A stretch of DNA of 7,574 nucleotides from Candidatus Halarchaeoplasma halalkaliphilum (GCA_007133925.1 SLLU01000117.1:1-7574); one strand, 5' to 3'; counted from the first letter of the stretch, positions 1 through 6,931 are shown. A program made the numbers and translations. The notes: generated by a model from the letters alone, not told the origin.

Positions 1-64
1 GACGTAACCCCATAGAACGACAAAAACCATAACCTGAGCCATAGGCCATCACAGGCGTATACAT

Positions 65-586
65 ATGGATAGTTTCAAGAACGCATCCATGCTCATCATC
101 GGAGCGGTGTTAGTCGCAGGTGTAGCCTATGGTTTCGGTATATGGATACAGGAGTCCGGAGTACCCATCGAGTATAAAATACCGATCACGATCTCCATGA
201 GCGACGAGGAGAGATACGATGATTGGCATGTCATAAGATACAGGGATCCCGGGGACAAGCTGCCAGAAGCGAATTTTTCGGCCTCCCACCCGATTGATCA
301 GTACTACACCTATCTCAAGATGGAAACTAGAGATACCAACGTGGTGTTGAAAGTTACGGTAACGGAGCCCGACGGATTCTCCGATCAAATGGGCTTTATT
401 GTACTGGATGGAATCGTTGACCCGGGTGATGAAGGAATAATTGATGTGGAATGGGGGTCTGTAACCTTCTCCCGTGAAGTGGTTCCCGGGGAGGAATTAC
501 TCCTCACGGTGATCTACGTACTGGATGAAGGCGCCCCCGCCCCAGGAAACTACGAGGTCATCTGGACGTTCGAGGATATAACTTGA
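65..586 (+). CDS. Small membrane-anchored protein with beta-rich ectodomain (paralogue of the 2931-3647 gene)
   Basis: 173 residues, not recognised as a named family. Residues about 8-28 form one hydrophobic segment after a short N-terminus (MDSFKNAS), so the protein is probably N-in with residues 30-173 outside; an uncleaved anchor or an exported signal are both possible. The ectodomain alternates hydrophobic and polar residues as in an Ig-like beta sandwich and ends in the strand YEVIWTFE. One NFS sequon is present (residue 70). It aligns along its length with the gene at 2931: GVPIEYKIP with DAPISYQEP, ERYDDWHVI with LLYDQWETI, MGFIVLDGIVDP with VGFVLLEGIVDP, and the Trp-containing last strand. 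Unlike that paralogue it has no C-terminal helix. No convincing SD precedes the ATG at 65, and bases 1-64 show no clear TATA element, so it may be an internal operon gene whose upstream partner ends outside or at the edge of the window. Another start at 89 (residue 9) would cut into the anchor and is less likely. Confidence 0.85.
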   Translation: MDSFKNASMLIIGAVLVAGVAYGFGIWIQESGVPIEYKIPITISMSDEERYDDWHVIRYRDPGDKLPEANFSASHPIDQYYTYLKMETRDTNVVLKVTVTEPDGFSDQMGFIVLDGIVDPGDEGIIDVEWGSVTFSREVVPGEELLLTVIYVLDEGAPAPGNYEVIWTFEDIT

Positions 587-636
587 TGAATCATCGACCA
601 CCAGAATTGTTATTTCCTCCCTCGCTCCGGGCTAAA

Positions 637-642
637 AGGAGA
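637..642 (+). promoter_or_regulatory. Shine-Dalgarno site setting the start of the 649 gene
   Basis: AGGAGA lies seven bases before the ATG at 649, and a typical signal peptide begins at that ATG. This favours 649 over the upstream in-frame starts TTG at 583 and ATG at 586, which sit on the stop codon of the previous gene (TTGATGA) and would add a proline/arginine-rich extension before the signal peptide. Confidence 0.75.
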
Positions 643-648
643 ACGCAC

Positions 649-2934
649 ATGAAAACACGGAAGAGACTCGCCACAGTATTAATCGCGGTATTACTGTTAA
701 TCAGTATATACTCTGTCTCGGGAATAGTTGTCACTCAGATAAGAAACCCGATAATTTACGATGATCGGGGTCTCGCGGTTAGAACTTATGGAGCTACCGA
801 TGTGACTCTCGACTCCGCAAATCTGAATGGTGAAGTAACATACATCCGGGGATATGATGAAGAGGATGTCGAGGTGTATTTCACCTGGAGAGCAGAGGGG
901 GATACCATTTGGAACGAAACCGAAATAGTGGCTTTACCTCCTTCTAGGACTTTTTCCGAAGAGATAAACGAACTCACTTCAAACATCACCTATGAATACA
1001 GAGCCATTGCACTGGCAAACGGTGATACATTCCAGGGCGGTTTAAAATATTTCAGGACTGTTGCGATTTACTATATGGTAGAGCTATTGCAATACGATGA
1101 AGCGGTGATACACGGAAATAATGCAACGATCAATTATCGAGTAACGAACCTGGGATCGGAGGAAGGTACCCAGGATATTACTATTTATATATACAATGAC
1201 ACCGGTACGCTCGTTCACGAAGATGTGGAAAACGATATCACGCTCGGGGCAAGTGAACACTACGATGGAGTGTTCCTGTGGGAAACAGATGCGAATGATA
1301 CATGTTATCACAATTTTACCCTATCCAGTGATAACCACGAAGTCGAAGCCGTTATCGCTGTTTTCGAAACGGATATGGATATCAACGAAAGCACTGGAAC
1401 CTATTCAGGAAATCCAGCACAGTGGGAGGACCATTGGGTGGTCAGCGATGTATATGTTGAACATCTGGACAACATGGAGATGATCTACGAGTACGAATTG
1501 AGAGGTACAAGTTTTATTAACGTAGCCAACGCAGGTGTGAGGATCCTCGTTGACGGGGATGTAATAATGGAAGTTACCTCTTCAGGTACTGTAAGTGATA
1601 CATGGATAGGCTTTGTAGATGTTAGTGGTAAAACGGATGTGGATATAAGATTCCAGTATTATACCGAATCCGTTGGTGCATGTTTCCCTGCCACGTCAGA
1701 AGTTACGATTTCACAGGCGGGATACCAGTTTGTGATTGGAAAACCGTACTTTGAAGTAACGATTCTGGAACTTTTCGTAGGTAAAGAATATACTATCAAC
1801 GAATCCGTAGATGTGTCTTATTCTATAACCAACACAGGTAGAGCCATTGGAACACAGTTGATAGAATTCCAGATAGATGGTACGCTAATAGATTTCGTTG
1901 AGGATATAACACTCGAATATGAAGAGGTTTATACAGGCATATTCTCATGGACCGCCGAAGAGCCTTTTGGAGAACGTCAACTATCAATCCGCAGTGAAAA
2001 CCATCATTACTCGGTCAATATATTCTTGATCGAATCGGACCCGGTATTCTACGAAGTGAACATATTGGAACCGGAACAGGATTCCATTTTCACAATCGTT
2101 GAGAACGTCACAATAGAATACCAGGTTACAAACACAGGATGGGACCAAGGAAACCAGACACTGGAATTCAGGGTAAACGGAACTACCATAGACAGTGACG
2201 AACACATAGTTCTTGATGGTGCCGAAGTATATGTCGGTATGTTTGTTTGGTCCACTGATGAGGTGGGTGAATACGTTCTCTCCATACACAGCGATGACGA
2301 TCACCATGAAGTCAATATCACGGTCACGGATAGACTCTACCCTGTATCGGAAATATCAACAACGAATGTTGATGGGGATATAGAGTATCTTCGATTCGAC
2401 CCCGAAAGCCCCGAAGCTTATGAAGATTGGTACGAGGCCATTAACCCAGCCCAAAATCCGGGAACTATGCTCCATGTAGAACTGGACGAACCGGGTGGTG
2501 AGTTATCAGGCACCCAAACCATAGCAATCCTTGTGAGAAGAACAGACAACAGTAACAGGATACCAAGTTTGGATATGATTTTGTATCAGAACGGAGATGA
2601 GATCGCTTCTTTGACCGGAGTGGATGTGTCAAGCCCGGTAGGGGAATTATTCTATATTGAATTCGATGCCACCGATTTAGATGATCCTACAGGGGAAAAT
2701 ATGACGTTGCATTTGATTGGTAGTAGAACAGGGGGAGCACAGGCACAAAGAAACACCGTTGAATACGGGGCCGTGGAATGGCACATAAACAGCGGAGATA
2801 TACTCGGTGAGACTGATAACCCGATAAGAGCAGAACCGCCTCTGCATCAACCCCTGGGAGCCCCCCGGGACATAAATCCATTTGATTCGATCACAACGAT
2901 TTACGCGATAAATGATAAGAGAGCAATAACATGA
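649..2934 (+). CDS. Large secreted multi-domain protein with FN3-like and CARDB-like repeats
   Basis: 761 residues from the preferred start. Residues 1-25 are a signal peptide (basic MKTRKR, then a long hydrophobic stretch). Residues about 45-137 look like a fibronectin type III domain (strand pattern, then NITYEYRAIA and a closing KYFRT). CARDB-like domains (cell-adhesion-related, found in archaeal surface proteins) lie at about 141-240, 367-462 and 463-561; each has a pattern like V-x-Y-x-V/I-x-N-x-G near its start and an aromatic F-x-W strand near its end. Between the first and second is a separate beta-rich domain (about 241-366), and residues 562-761 form another beta-rich domain of unknown family. 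About 13 N-x-S/T sequons fit a glycosylated extracellular protein. The mature part has only two Cys, C219 and C345. There is no C-terminal membrane helix or recognisable sorting signal, so it is either released or held by a partner. Its stop overlaps the next start (ATGA), so it is probably coupled to the 2931 gene. Likely role, by inference only: adhesin or scaffold subunit of a cell-surface assembly. Confidence 0.88.
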   Translation: MKTRKRLATVLIAVLLLISIYSVSGIVVTQIRNPIIYDDRGLAVRTYGATDVTLDSANLNGEVTYIRGYDEEDVEVYFTWRAEGDTIWNETEIVALPPSRTFSEEINELTSNITYEYRAIALANGDTFQGGLKYFRTVAIYYMVELLQYDEAVIHGNNATINYRVTNLGSEEGTQDITIYIYNDTGTLVHEDVENDITLGASEHYDGVFLWETDANDTCYHNFTLSSDNHEVEAVIAVFETDMDINESTGTYSGNPAQWEDHWVVSDVYVEHLDNMEMIYEYELRGTSFINVANAGVRILVDGDVIMEVTSSGTVSDTWIGFVDVSGKTDVDIRFQYYTESVGACFPATSEVTISQAGYQFVIGKPYFEVTILELFVGKEYTINESVDVSYSITNTGRAIGTQLIEFQIDGTLIDFVEDITLEYEEVYTGIFSWTAEEPFGERQLSIRSENHHYSVNIFLIESDPVFYEVNILEPEQDSIFTIVENVTIEYQVTNTGWDQGNQTLEFRVNGTTIDSDEHIVLDGAEVYVGMFVWSTDEVGEYVLSIHSDDDHHEVNITVTDRLYPVSEISTTNVDGDIEYLRFDPESPEAYEDWYEAINPAQNPGTMLHVELDEPGGELSGTQTIAILVRRTDNSNRIPSLDMILYQNGDEIASLTGVDVSSPVGELFYIEFDATDLDDPTGENMTLHLIGSRTGGAQAQRNTVEYGAVEWHINSGDILGETDNPIRAEPPLHQPLGAPRDINPFDSITTIYAINDKRAIT
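1747..2331 (+). repeat. Tandem CARDB-like domain pair (protein-level repeat)
   Basis: Two adjacent domains of about 97 residues begin with YFEVTILE and FYEVNILEPE and share the motifs ESVDVSYSITNTG / ENVTIEYQVTNTG, FQIDGTLID / FRVNGTTID, YTGIFSW / YVGMFVW and LSIRSENHH / LSIHSDDDHH. A more diverged third copy lies upstream at about 1069-1368. The repeat is clear in protein but only weak in DNA, so the duplication is old or was followed by much change. Confidence 0.8.
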
Positions 2935-3647
2935 GCAGCCGTATGGATACGATAAAACAGATCCCGGTCTGGGTCGTCGCCCTGATCCTCGTTTGCGGGA
3001 CTGTGGCGGCTGCCGGCCTGTGGCTACTCAGGATGGATGCACCCATCAGCTACCAAGAACCTTTCATCGTCAAACACAGCGACGAGCTGCTCTACGACCA
3101 GTGGGAGACCATAGACAGATTCCCGTACAGGGCCCAACGGGGTCCCATAGACCTTACCTACAGGACCTTTCACGAATACATAAGCGTGAGCTACGAGGGC
3201 AGAAGGTCCGTGAATATAACCGCAACCTTCGTTCCCGAGGTGAGCGGTGTCATGGAACCATACCACGTTGGATTCGTTCTTCTGGAAGGGATAGTTGATC
3301 CGGAAAACGTGACCTGGAACGGTAACACTGCCATCAACGGCGAACAGCAGGGGGAGATACGATGGGGGTTTCACGAGACGAACATAATCCTGGGTTCGCG
3401 AGAGGTTAAAAACTACACGGTAATAAACGTTCTCAGCAACAGTGCACCTTTATACGTCTGTACAAGGGGGGTATCCATATCATGGCACTTCGCCAGGTCC
3501 GAGGTGGACCCGGCCGTGATGGACGATATACCCGGGATACCAAGGGACAGGGTTTTCAACATAGCGCCCATCACCCTTTTGATCGCCTTGCTGCTGACCG
3601 CGATCGTGGGTTACATGATGTTCAAGGACATCGAGGAGGTGGAATAG
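2931..3647 (+). CDS. Bitopic membrane protein with beta-rich ectodomain (paralogue of the 65-586 gene)
   Basis: 238 residues, no named family recognised. Membrane helices are visible at about 12-33 and 209-230. With the short basic N-terminus inside and the tail FKDIEEVE inside, residues 35-207 should form the external domain. That domain carries three sequons (NIT 95, NVT 126, NYT 161). It is collinear with the gene at 65: DAPISYQEP, the D-Q-W motif, GFVLLEGIVDP and the final SISWHFA strand. It differs in having an extra linker (about 190-207) and the second helix, so the paralogue is anchored at one end and this protein at both. The ATG at 2931 overlaps the stop of the previous gene as ATGA, which fits translational coupling; no strong SD precedes it. 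An in-frame ATG at 2943 is an alternative. Hand-counted lines of this gene range from about 48 to 62% GC, against about 42% in the body of the preceding gene. Confidence 0.88.
   Translation: MSSRMDTIKQIPVWVVALILVCGTVAAAGLWLLRMDAPISYQEPFIVKHSDELLYDQWETIDRFPYRAQRGPIDLTYRTFHEYISVSYEGRRSVNITATFVPEVSGVMEPYHVGFVLLEGIVDPENVTWNGNTAINGEQQGEIRWGFHETNIILGSREVKNYTVINVLSNSAPLYVCTRGVSISWHFARSEVDPAVMDDIPGIPRDRVFNIAPITLLIALLLTAIVGYMMFKDIEEVE
3634..3641 (+). promoter_or_regulatory. Strong Shine-Dalgarno site for the 3648 gene
   Basis: AGGAGGTG, the full complement of the 16S rRNA 3' end core, lies six bases before the ATG at 3648 and inside the last codons of the upstream gene. It suggests strong or independent initiation on the zinc-ribbon gene even though it directly abuts its neighbour. 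Confidence 0.85.
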
Positions 3648-4937
3648 ATGGCCGCGGAATCCCTTGTCAAGTGCCCCATCTGCTGGTCGGATGTGAGCGA
3701 TAGCCTGAACGAGTGCACGTACTGCAATGCACCACTGGTGAAGGAAGACATTGATACATCCCTTGAGGATATAGAGGTGAAGATAGGGGAGATAGAAAGG
3801 AAAGAAAAACCTGCCATACTGAAAAAGCGGGAGTACGTTGAAGAAGAGCCGGATAAAAAAACACACATCATCCCCACCACCTTCACAGTGAGAACGATAC
3901 CTCCAAGGTTCTCGGCCATATGTTCCTTCGTCATACCACTGTTCATGCTGTTCTTCGTGGGATTGGAATTCTTCGCAACCCTCATAATATACCCCCTGAC
4001 GTTCACCCACTCGTCCCTCATATACCTCACTCCCTATTCATACTATTCAACCTACTGGTTATCCGCCATGGCGGTTTCCTTCCTGATGGTATTAACTGTG
4101 TTCGTGCTAACACTGATCAGTTTCAATTTCATGCCCCGGGAAAAGCTGCTCAGGATGAACAGGAGACCTCTGCTGCTGGCGTTCCTGATCACCTTGGTCC
4201 TTACCCTTTCGTTGGGATACTATGTGTTCGTATCCGGGTACTACAGCGGTAAGATACTCTCCTTTGCCATGCTATCCCTTTTCATCCTCACTGGTTTTTC
4301 CCAGATCAACATCCTACTCACACCGGAGACCTTGCTGAAAAATGTGGTGATCGTAGAGGAACCGGATCATCAGGAAGGGATGGATGAAGCCGTTACCAAG
4401 GCCTATGAGTCTTTGGAAAGGGTGAAGAGATACAAAATCGGTGTTGCCACCATCACAAACATGGTAAACGAGATAGATGTGTTGGTGAACCATGGGAATT
4501 ACATAGGCAGTATGGAAAAAATTGATGAGATAGGAGAACACGAAAGGCACATCAAAGAAGTGTATCTGCTTCTCAAGGATGGGAAGAAGATGGTGAAGGA
4601 AGCAAAGAAAAGAGAGCTGGATCACAAAGCCTATCTGATGGAATACAGAAATGCAAAGAAAAAGGCGGATTCCGGGCATTACCAGGAAGCCATCTCCATG
4701 ATCCGTTCAACGACTGGGGACTTGACAAAAAAACTCGATGAACTCAGGTGTCCTTTCTGCATGGAGCCCATATCCGTATCGGACGTCAAGTGCTACATGT
4801 GCGGAAAGAGTCTCGTGGAGGAAGAAGTGGTAAAAGAGGAAAAAGAGGAGAGGGTGGAGCAGGAAGTTGTTTCCGATGAAATGCCCGTACAGGAAATCAT
4901 AAAGGCACTCAACAACATGATGGAAAAGCTTGACTAG
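3648..4937 (+). CDS. Four-helix membrane protein with a zinc ribbon at each end
   Basis: 429 residues, no named family recognised. Residues 9-26 hold a CPIC...CTYC zinc ribbon (C9, C12, C23, C26) and residues 368-385 a second one, CPFC...CYMC (C368, C371, C382, C385); both have the spacing CxxC-x10-CxxC. A charged linker (about 35-72) leads to four membrane helices at about 88-114, 137-160, 174-196 and 202-224. Residues about 240-366 are predicted helical and charged, with two similar hairpin-like segments (VNHGNYIGSMEKI and DSGHYQEAISMI). The tail (about 388-429) is very acidic and ends in a short amphipathic helix. An even number of helices puts both zinc ribbons on the same side, most likely the cytoplasm. 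The start follows the previous stop with no gap and has a perfect SD. Zinc ribbons of this kind in archaeal membrane proteins usually mediate protein contacts rather than catalysis. By inference it is a cytoplasmic-facing platform or regulator for the surface proteins encoded upstream. Confidence 0.88.
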   Translation: MAAESLVKCPICWSDVSDSLNECTYCNAPLVKEDIDTSLEDIEVKIGEIERKEKPAILKKREYVEEEPDKKTHIIPTTFTVRTIPPRFSAICSFVIPLFMLFFVGLEFFATLIIYPLTFTHSSLIYLTPYSYYSTYWLSAMAVSFLMVLTVFVLTLISFNFMPREKLLRMNRRPLLLAFLITLVLTLSLGYYVFVSGYYSGKILSFAMLSLFILTGFSQINILLTPETLLKNVVIVEEPDHQEGMDEAVTKAYESLERVKRYKIGVATITNMVNEIDVLVNHGNYIGSMEKIDEIGEHERHIKEVYLLLKDGKKMVKEAKKRELDHKAYLMEYRNAKKKADSGHYQEAISMIRSTTGDLTKKLDELRCPFCMEPISVSDVKCYMCGKSLVEEEVVKEEKEERVEQEVVSDEMPVQEIIKALNNMMEKLD

Positions 4938-4940
4938 ATT

Positions 4941-4954
4941 ATAAAAGAAAAATA
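4941..4954 (-). terminator. Probable oligo-T terminator for the minus-strand surface protein gene
   Basis: On the minus strand this reads TATTTTTCTTTTAT, about 50 bases past the stop of the gene ending at 5006. T-rich tracts without a hairpin are the usual intrinsic terminators of euryarchaea. I see no comparable T tract on the plus strand for the convergent gene ending at 4937. Confidence 0.5.
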
Positions 4955-5005
4955 GAAGGAAGGGTGTTTATGGTGATATTTCGCCCATGAACTTCCATCG
5001 CGGTA

Positions 5006-6928
5006 TTATTCCGTTCCATCCGTAGATCCGCTTTGTGGAAACTGCTCCTGGGGTGGAGTTTCTGGTGCGGGCGGAGGCGGTGGCGGGTACCGGTAACTCC
5101 CATCTGATGAAGGCTGTGATTCACTGGGGGGAGGTGGTGGCTGTTGATAACCGGGAGGAATGTATCCATCGTGTTCTTGACCCTTATTTTTCCTCTTTCT
5201 GAGCACCAGGATCAGAACCACCACTATGATGATGATCACTATCAGACCTATCAACAAACACATATTGCCCAAATCCGTTATATCATCGATTATATTGTCC
5301 TTATCATCCTTGTCGTCATCCCCGTTGATCGGGTCATCATCAACCTCTTCGAATATCGCGGTAACGCTCTTGTTTCCGTCCATGGTGATGGTGATCGAGG
5401 TAGAGGTTCCCGAGGCATCTCCGGTCCACTCAACGAACCTCCAGCCATTCGCCGGTGCGGCTATTATATTTACATGCGCACCATCGTTGTAAGTATGAGT
5501 ACCTTCTGCAGGGTTCGTTGTGCCTTCACCCTGAATCGAGATGGTTAGATCAAATTGTACCACCGGATCTTCTTCGAAGACCGCGGTGATGCTCTTGTTT
5601 CCATCCATGGTGATGGATATGGATGTAGAGGTTCCCGAGGCATCCCCTGTCCACTCGGTGAACTTCCAGCCTTGAGCAGGTGTGGCGATCACGGTTACTT
5701 GCTCGTTTTCCTCGTACGTATGGGTACCCACTACCGGGTTCGTTGTCCCTTCGCCCTCCACAGAGATGGTCAGTTCGAATTCTGGGATTTCAGGAACATC
5801 TCCATCCTCGGTGACCGTTACCGTTATAGAATCCGAGTCATCATCACTTTCCACGGTTATCAGGTATGTACCCGTTTCCACAGGTGTCCAGACAAAAGTT
5901 CGGCTCCAAGTGGCTTCGGGATGGATCGTAAAGGTATCCCGTTCTACCTCCAAACCATCCACGTAAATGACTACGTCCTGGGTATCGAATTCCTGTCCAA
6001 TATTTTCGATCTCGTAGTCCATGTAGAGTGTATCCCCCAACAAGATCGGATCATCGTAACTGATTATCTCGACTTTGAAGAAAGGGCCTTCGGGGGCATC
6101 CGGATCCGTGACCGTGACCATAACCCAATCCCAATAATCATCACTTTCAACTTCCAGAAAATATGTTCCCGGGTCGGTCGGTGTCCATGTGAAGGTTCCC
6201 GCGAAGGAATCTCCGGGCCCAAGGTACAAGTCGGACAAAGTATCTTCAATTACAAAATCCACCAGGAAAAATATGTCCTGTGTATCTGGTTCCAGGCCGA
6301 TATTTTCAACTTCGTACACCACGGTTACGGTTTCCCCCAGAACGACCGTGTCGTCGTAACTGATTATCTCGACCATGAAAAAAGGTTCTTCGGGATAACC
6401 GGGGTCGTAATCCTCGTTAATCACGAAATCCTGGTATAACACATCCGAACCGCCTTCCTCAACCAATTCCATTGTCATGGCGGACCATATTATAAGGCTT
6501 TCAGGATCACCGATATCGTCAAGGGTGAACATGAAGCTCAGTGTGCTCGTGCCCGAACCCACTGTGGAATTTTCCACGGATTCAAAGAAATTCATCATAA
6601 CAATACCGTCACCGTTTTCGTAAATTAGGAACAAAATGCTGTATTCATCAACGATCAGATATACCATGTAAGTCAGATTTTCCTGGTCAGTGATTGTTCC
6701 CACCACCGTGAGGGAAACGGTGATAACACCTCCACTCTCTGATACCGCTACCTGGGAGATATCCACATTCGGTCTATGGGCAGGGGTTTCGCTATCTCCA
6801 TCTATACGCAAAACGTCCCCTTCTTCGTCAATGAGAACCTGTTCGTACTGGGCTGATGTCATTCCGGGAAGTGCCGAAAGGACCAGTGCAAGCACCAATA
6901 TCACTGCAAGATATTTTTTTACATCCAT
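5006..6928 (-). CDS. Type I surface protein with CARDB-like and InlB-type repeats and proline-rich cytoplasmic tail
   Basis: 640 residues from the preferred ATG at 6928, which begins a signal peptide (MDVKKYLAV..., likely cleavage after TSA at residue 26) and has GGTGATC just upstream; the longer frame from 6985 adds 19 residues without an SD. Order of parts: unique beta-rich domain (27-181) opening with an E-G-D-V motif and PNVDISQV; two CARDB-like repeats (182-275 and 282-375); two bacterial InlB-type repeats (about 386-453 and 461-528) ending in the motif MDGNKSxTAxFEE; a very acidic linker (529-555); one membrane helix (556-576); then RKRKNK and a 64-residue tail rich in Pro, including runs of five and six. 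The positive-inside rule puts the tail in the cytoplasm. The one Cys outside the signal peptide (C558) sits at the start of the helix. CARDB and InlB-type repeats are known in cell-surface and adhesion proteins; the role here (adhesion, matrix or wall contact) is inferred. It converges on the operon ending at 4937 and diverges from the gene at 7019. Confidence 0.9.
   Translation of the reverse strand: MDVKKYLAVILVLALVLSALPGMTSAQYEQVLIDEEGDVLRIDGDSETPAHRPNVDISQVAVSESGGVITVSLTVVGTITDQENLTYMVYLIVDEYSILFLIYENGDGIVMMNFFESVENSTVGSGTSTLSFMFTLDDIGDPESLIIWSAMTMELVEEGGSDVLYQDFVINEDYDPGYPEEPFFMVEIISYDDTVVLGETVTVVYEVENIGLEPDTQDIFFLVDFVIEDTLSDLYLGPGDSFAGTFTWTPTDPGTYFLEVESDDYWDWVMVTVTDPDAPEGPFFKVEIISYDDPILLGDTLYMDYEIENIGQEFDTQDVVIYVDGLEVERDTFTIHPEATWSRTFVWTPVETGTYLITVESDDDSDSITVTVTEDGDVPEIPEFELTISVEGEGTTNPVVGTHTYEENEQVTVIATPAQGWKFTEWTGDASGTSTSISITMDGNKSITAVFEEDPVVQFDLTISIQGEGTTNPAEGTHTYNDGAHVNIIAAPANGWRFVEWTGDASGTSTSITITMDGNKSVTAIFEEVDDDPINGDDDKDDKDNIIDDITDLGNMCLLIGLIVIIIIVVVLILVLRKRKNKGQEHDGYIPPGYQQPPPPPSESQPSSDGSYRYPPPPPPAPETPPQEQFPQSGSTDGTE
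5345..5548 (-). repeat. InlB-type repeat, second copy (protein residues 461-528)
   Basis: Starts LTISIQGEGTTNP, contains GWRFVEWTGDASGTSTSITI and ends MDGNKSVTAIFEE. It matches the preceding copy with a strict period of 225 bases (75 codons). Bases 5357-5446 and 5582-5671 are 77/90 identical by my hand count, so the duplication is visible in DNA as well as protein. Confidence 0.9.
5570..5773 (-). repeat. InlB-type repeat, first copy (protein residues 386-453)
   Basis: Starts LTISVEGEGTTNP, contains GWKFTEWTGDASGTSTSISI and ends MDGNKSITAVFEE. This is the family seen in bacterial internalin B repeats and related extracellular repeats (G-W-x-F-x-x-W motif followed by a beta strand ending in A-x-F). 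A seven-residue spacer separates it from the second copy. Confidence 0.9.
5804..6085 (-). repeat. CARDB-like repeat, second copy (protein residues 282-375)
   Basis: Begins PFFKVEIISYDD and carries DYEIENIGQEFDTQDV, the strand TFVWTP and the closing SDSITVTVTE. Same phase as the first copy at an exact 300-base period; bases near 6061 and 6361 share TGATTATCTCGAC on the plus strand. Confidence 0.85.
6104..6385 (-). repeat. CARDB-like repeat, first copy (protein residues 182-275)
   Basis: Begins PFFMVEIISYDD and carries VYEVENIGLEPDTQDI, TFTWTPTDPGTY and a closing VMVTVTD. It is less conserved with its partner in DNA than the InlB-type pair, apart from the strongly matching start. Confidence 0.85.
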
Positions 6929-6931
6929 GAG

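Noticed and set aside
1..64. End of an upstream gene
   Set aside because: Stops at 13-15 and 30-32 could end an upstream frame, but too few codons are present to support a coding call.
587..648. Hairpin hiding the SD in the gap before the secreted protein gene
   Set aside because: CTCC at 625-628 can pair with GGAG at 638-641, but four base pairs are too few to claim a regulatory structure.
1984..2307. Minus-strand frames within the secreted protein gene
   Set aside because: They are shadows of a clearly coding repeat region with conserved domain motifs on the plus strand.
3480..4010. 176-codon open frame on the minus strand, and an overlapping 139-codon one at 3611-4030
   Set aside because: Both are antisense to the end of the 2931 gene and the start of the 3648 gene, cross the boundary between two real genes, and give no coherent protein.
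5345..6385. Possible CRISPR or satellite array
   Set aside because: The periods are 225 and 300 bases, in frame, and code for protein domains; there are no short repeats with unique spacers.
5555..6439. 294-codon open frame on the plus strand
   Set aside because: It lies wholly antisense to the well-supported surface protein gene, translates to an Arg/Gly/His-rich sequence mirroring the repeats, and has no SD; the repeats themselves keep the opposite strand open.
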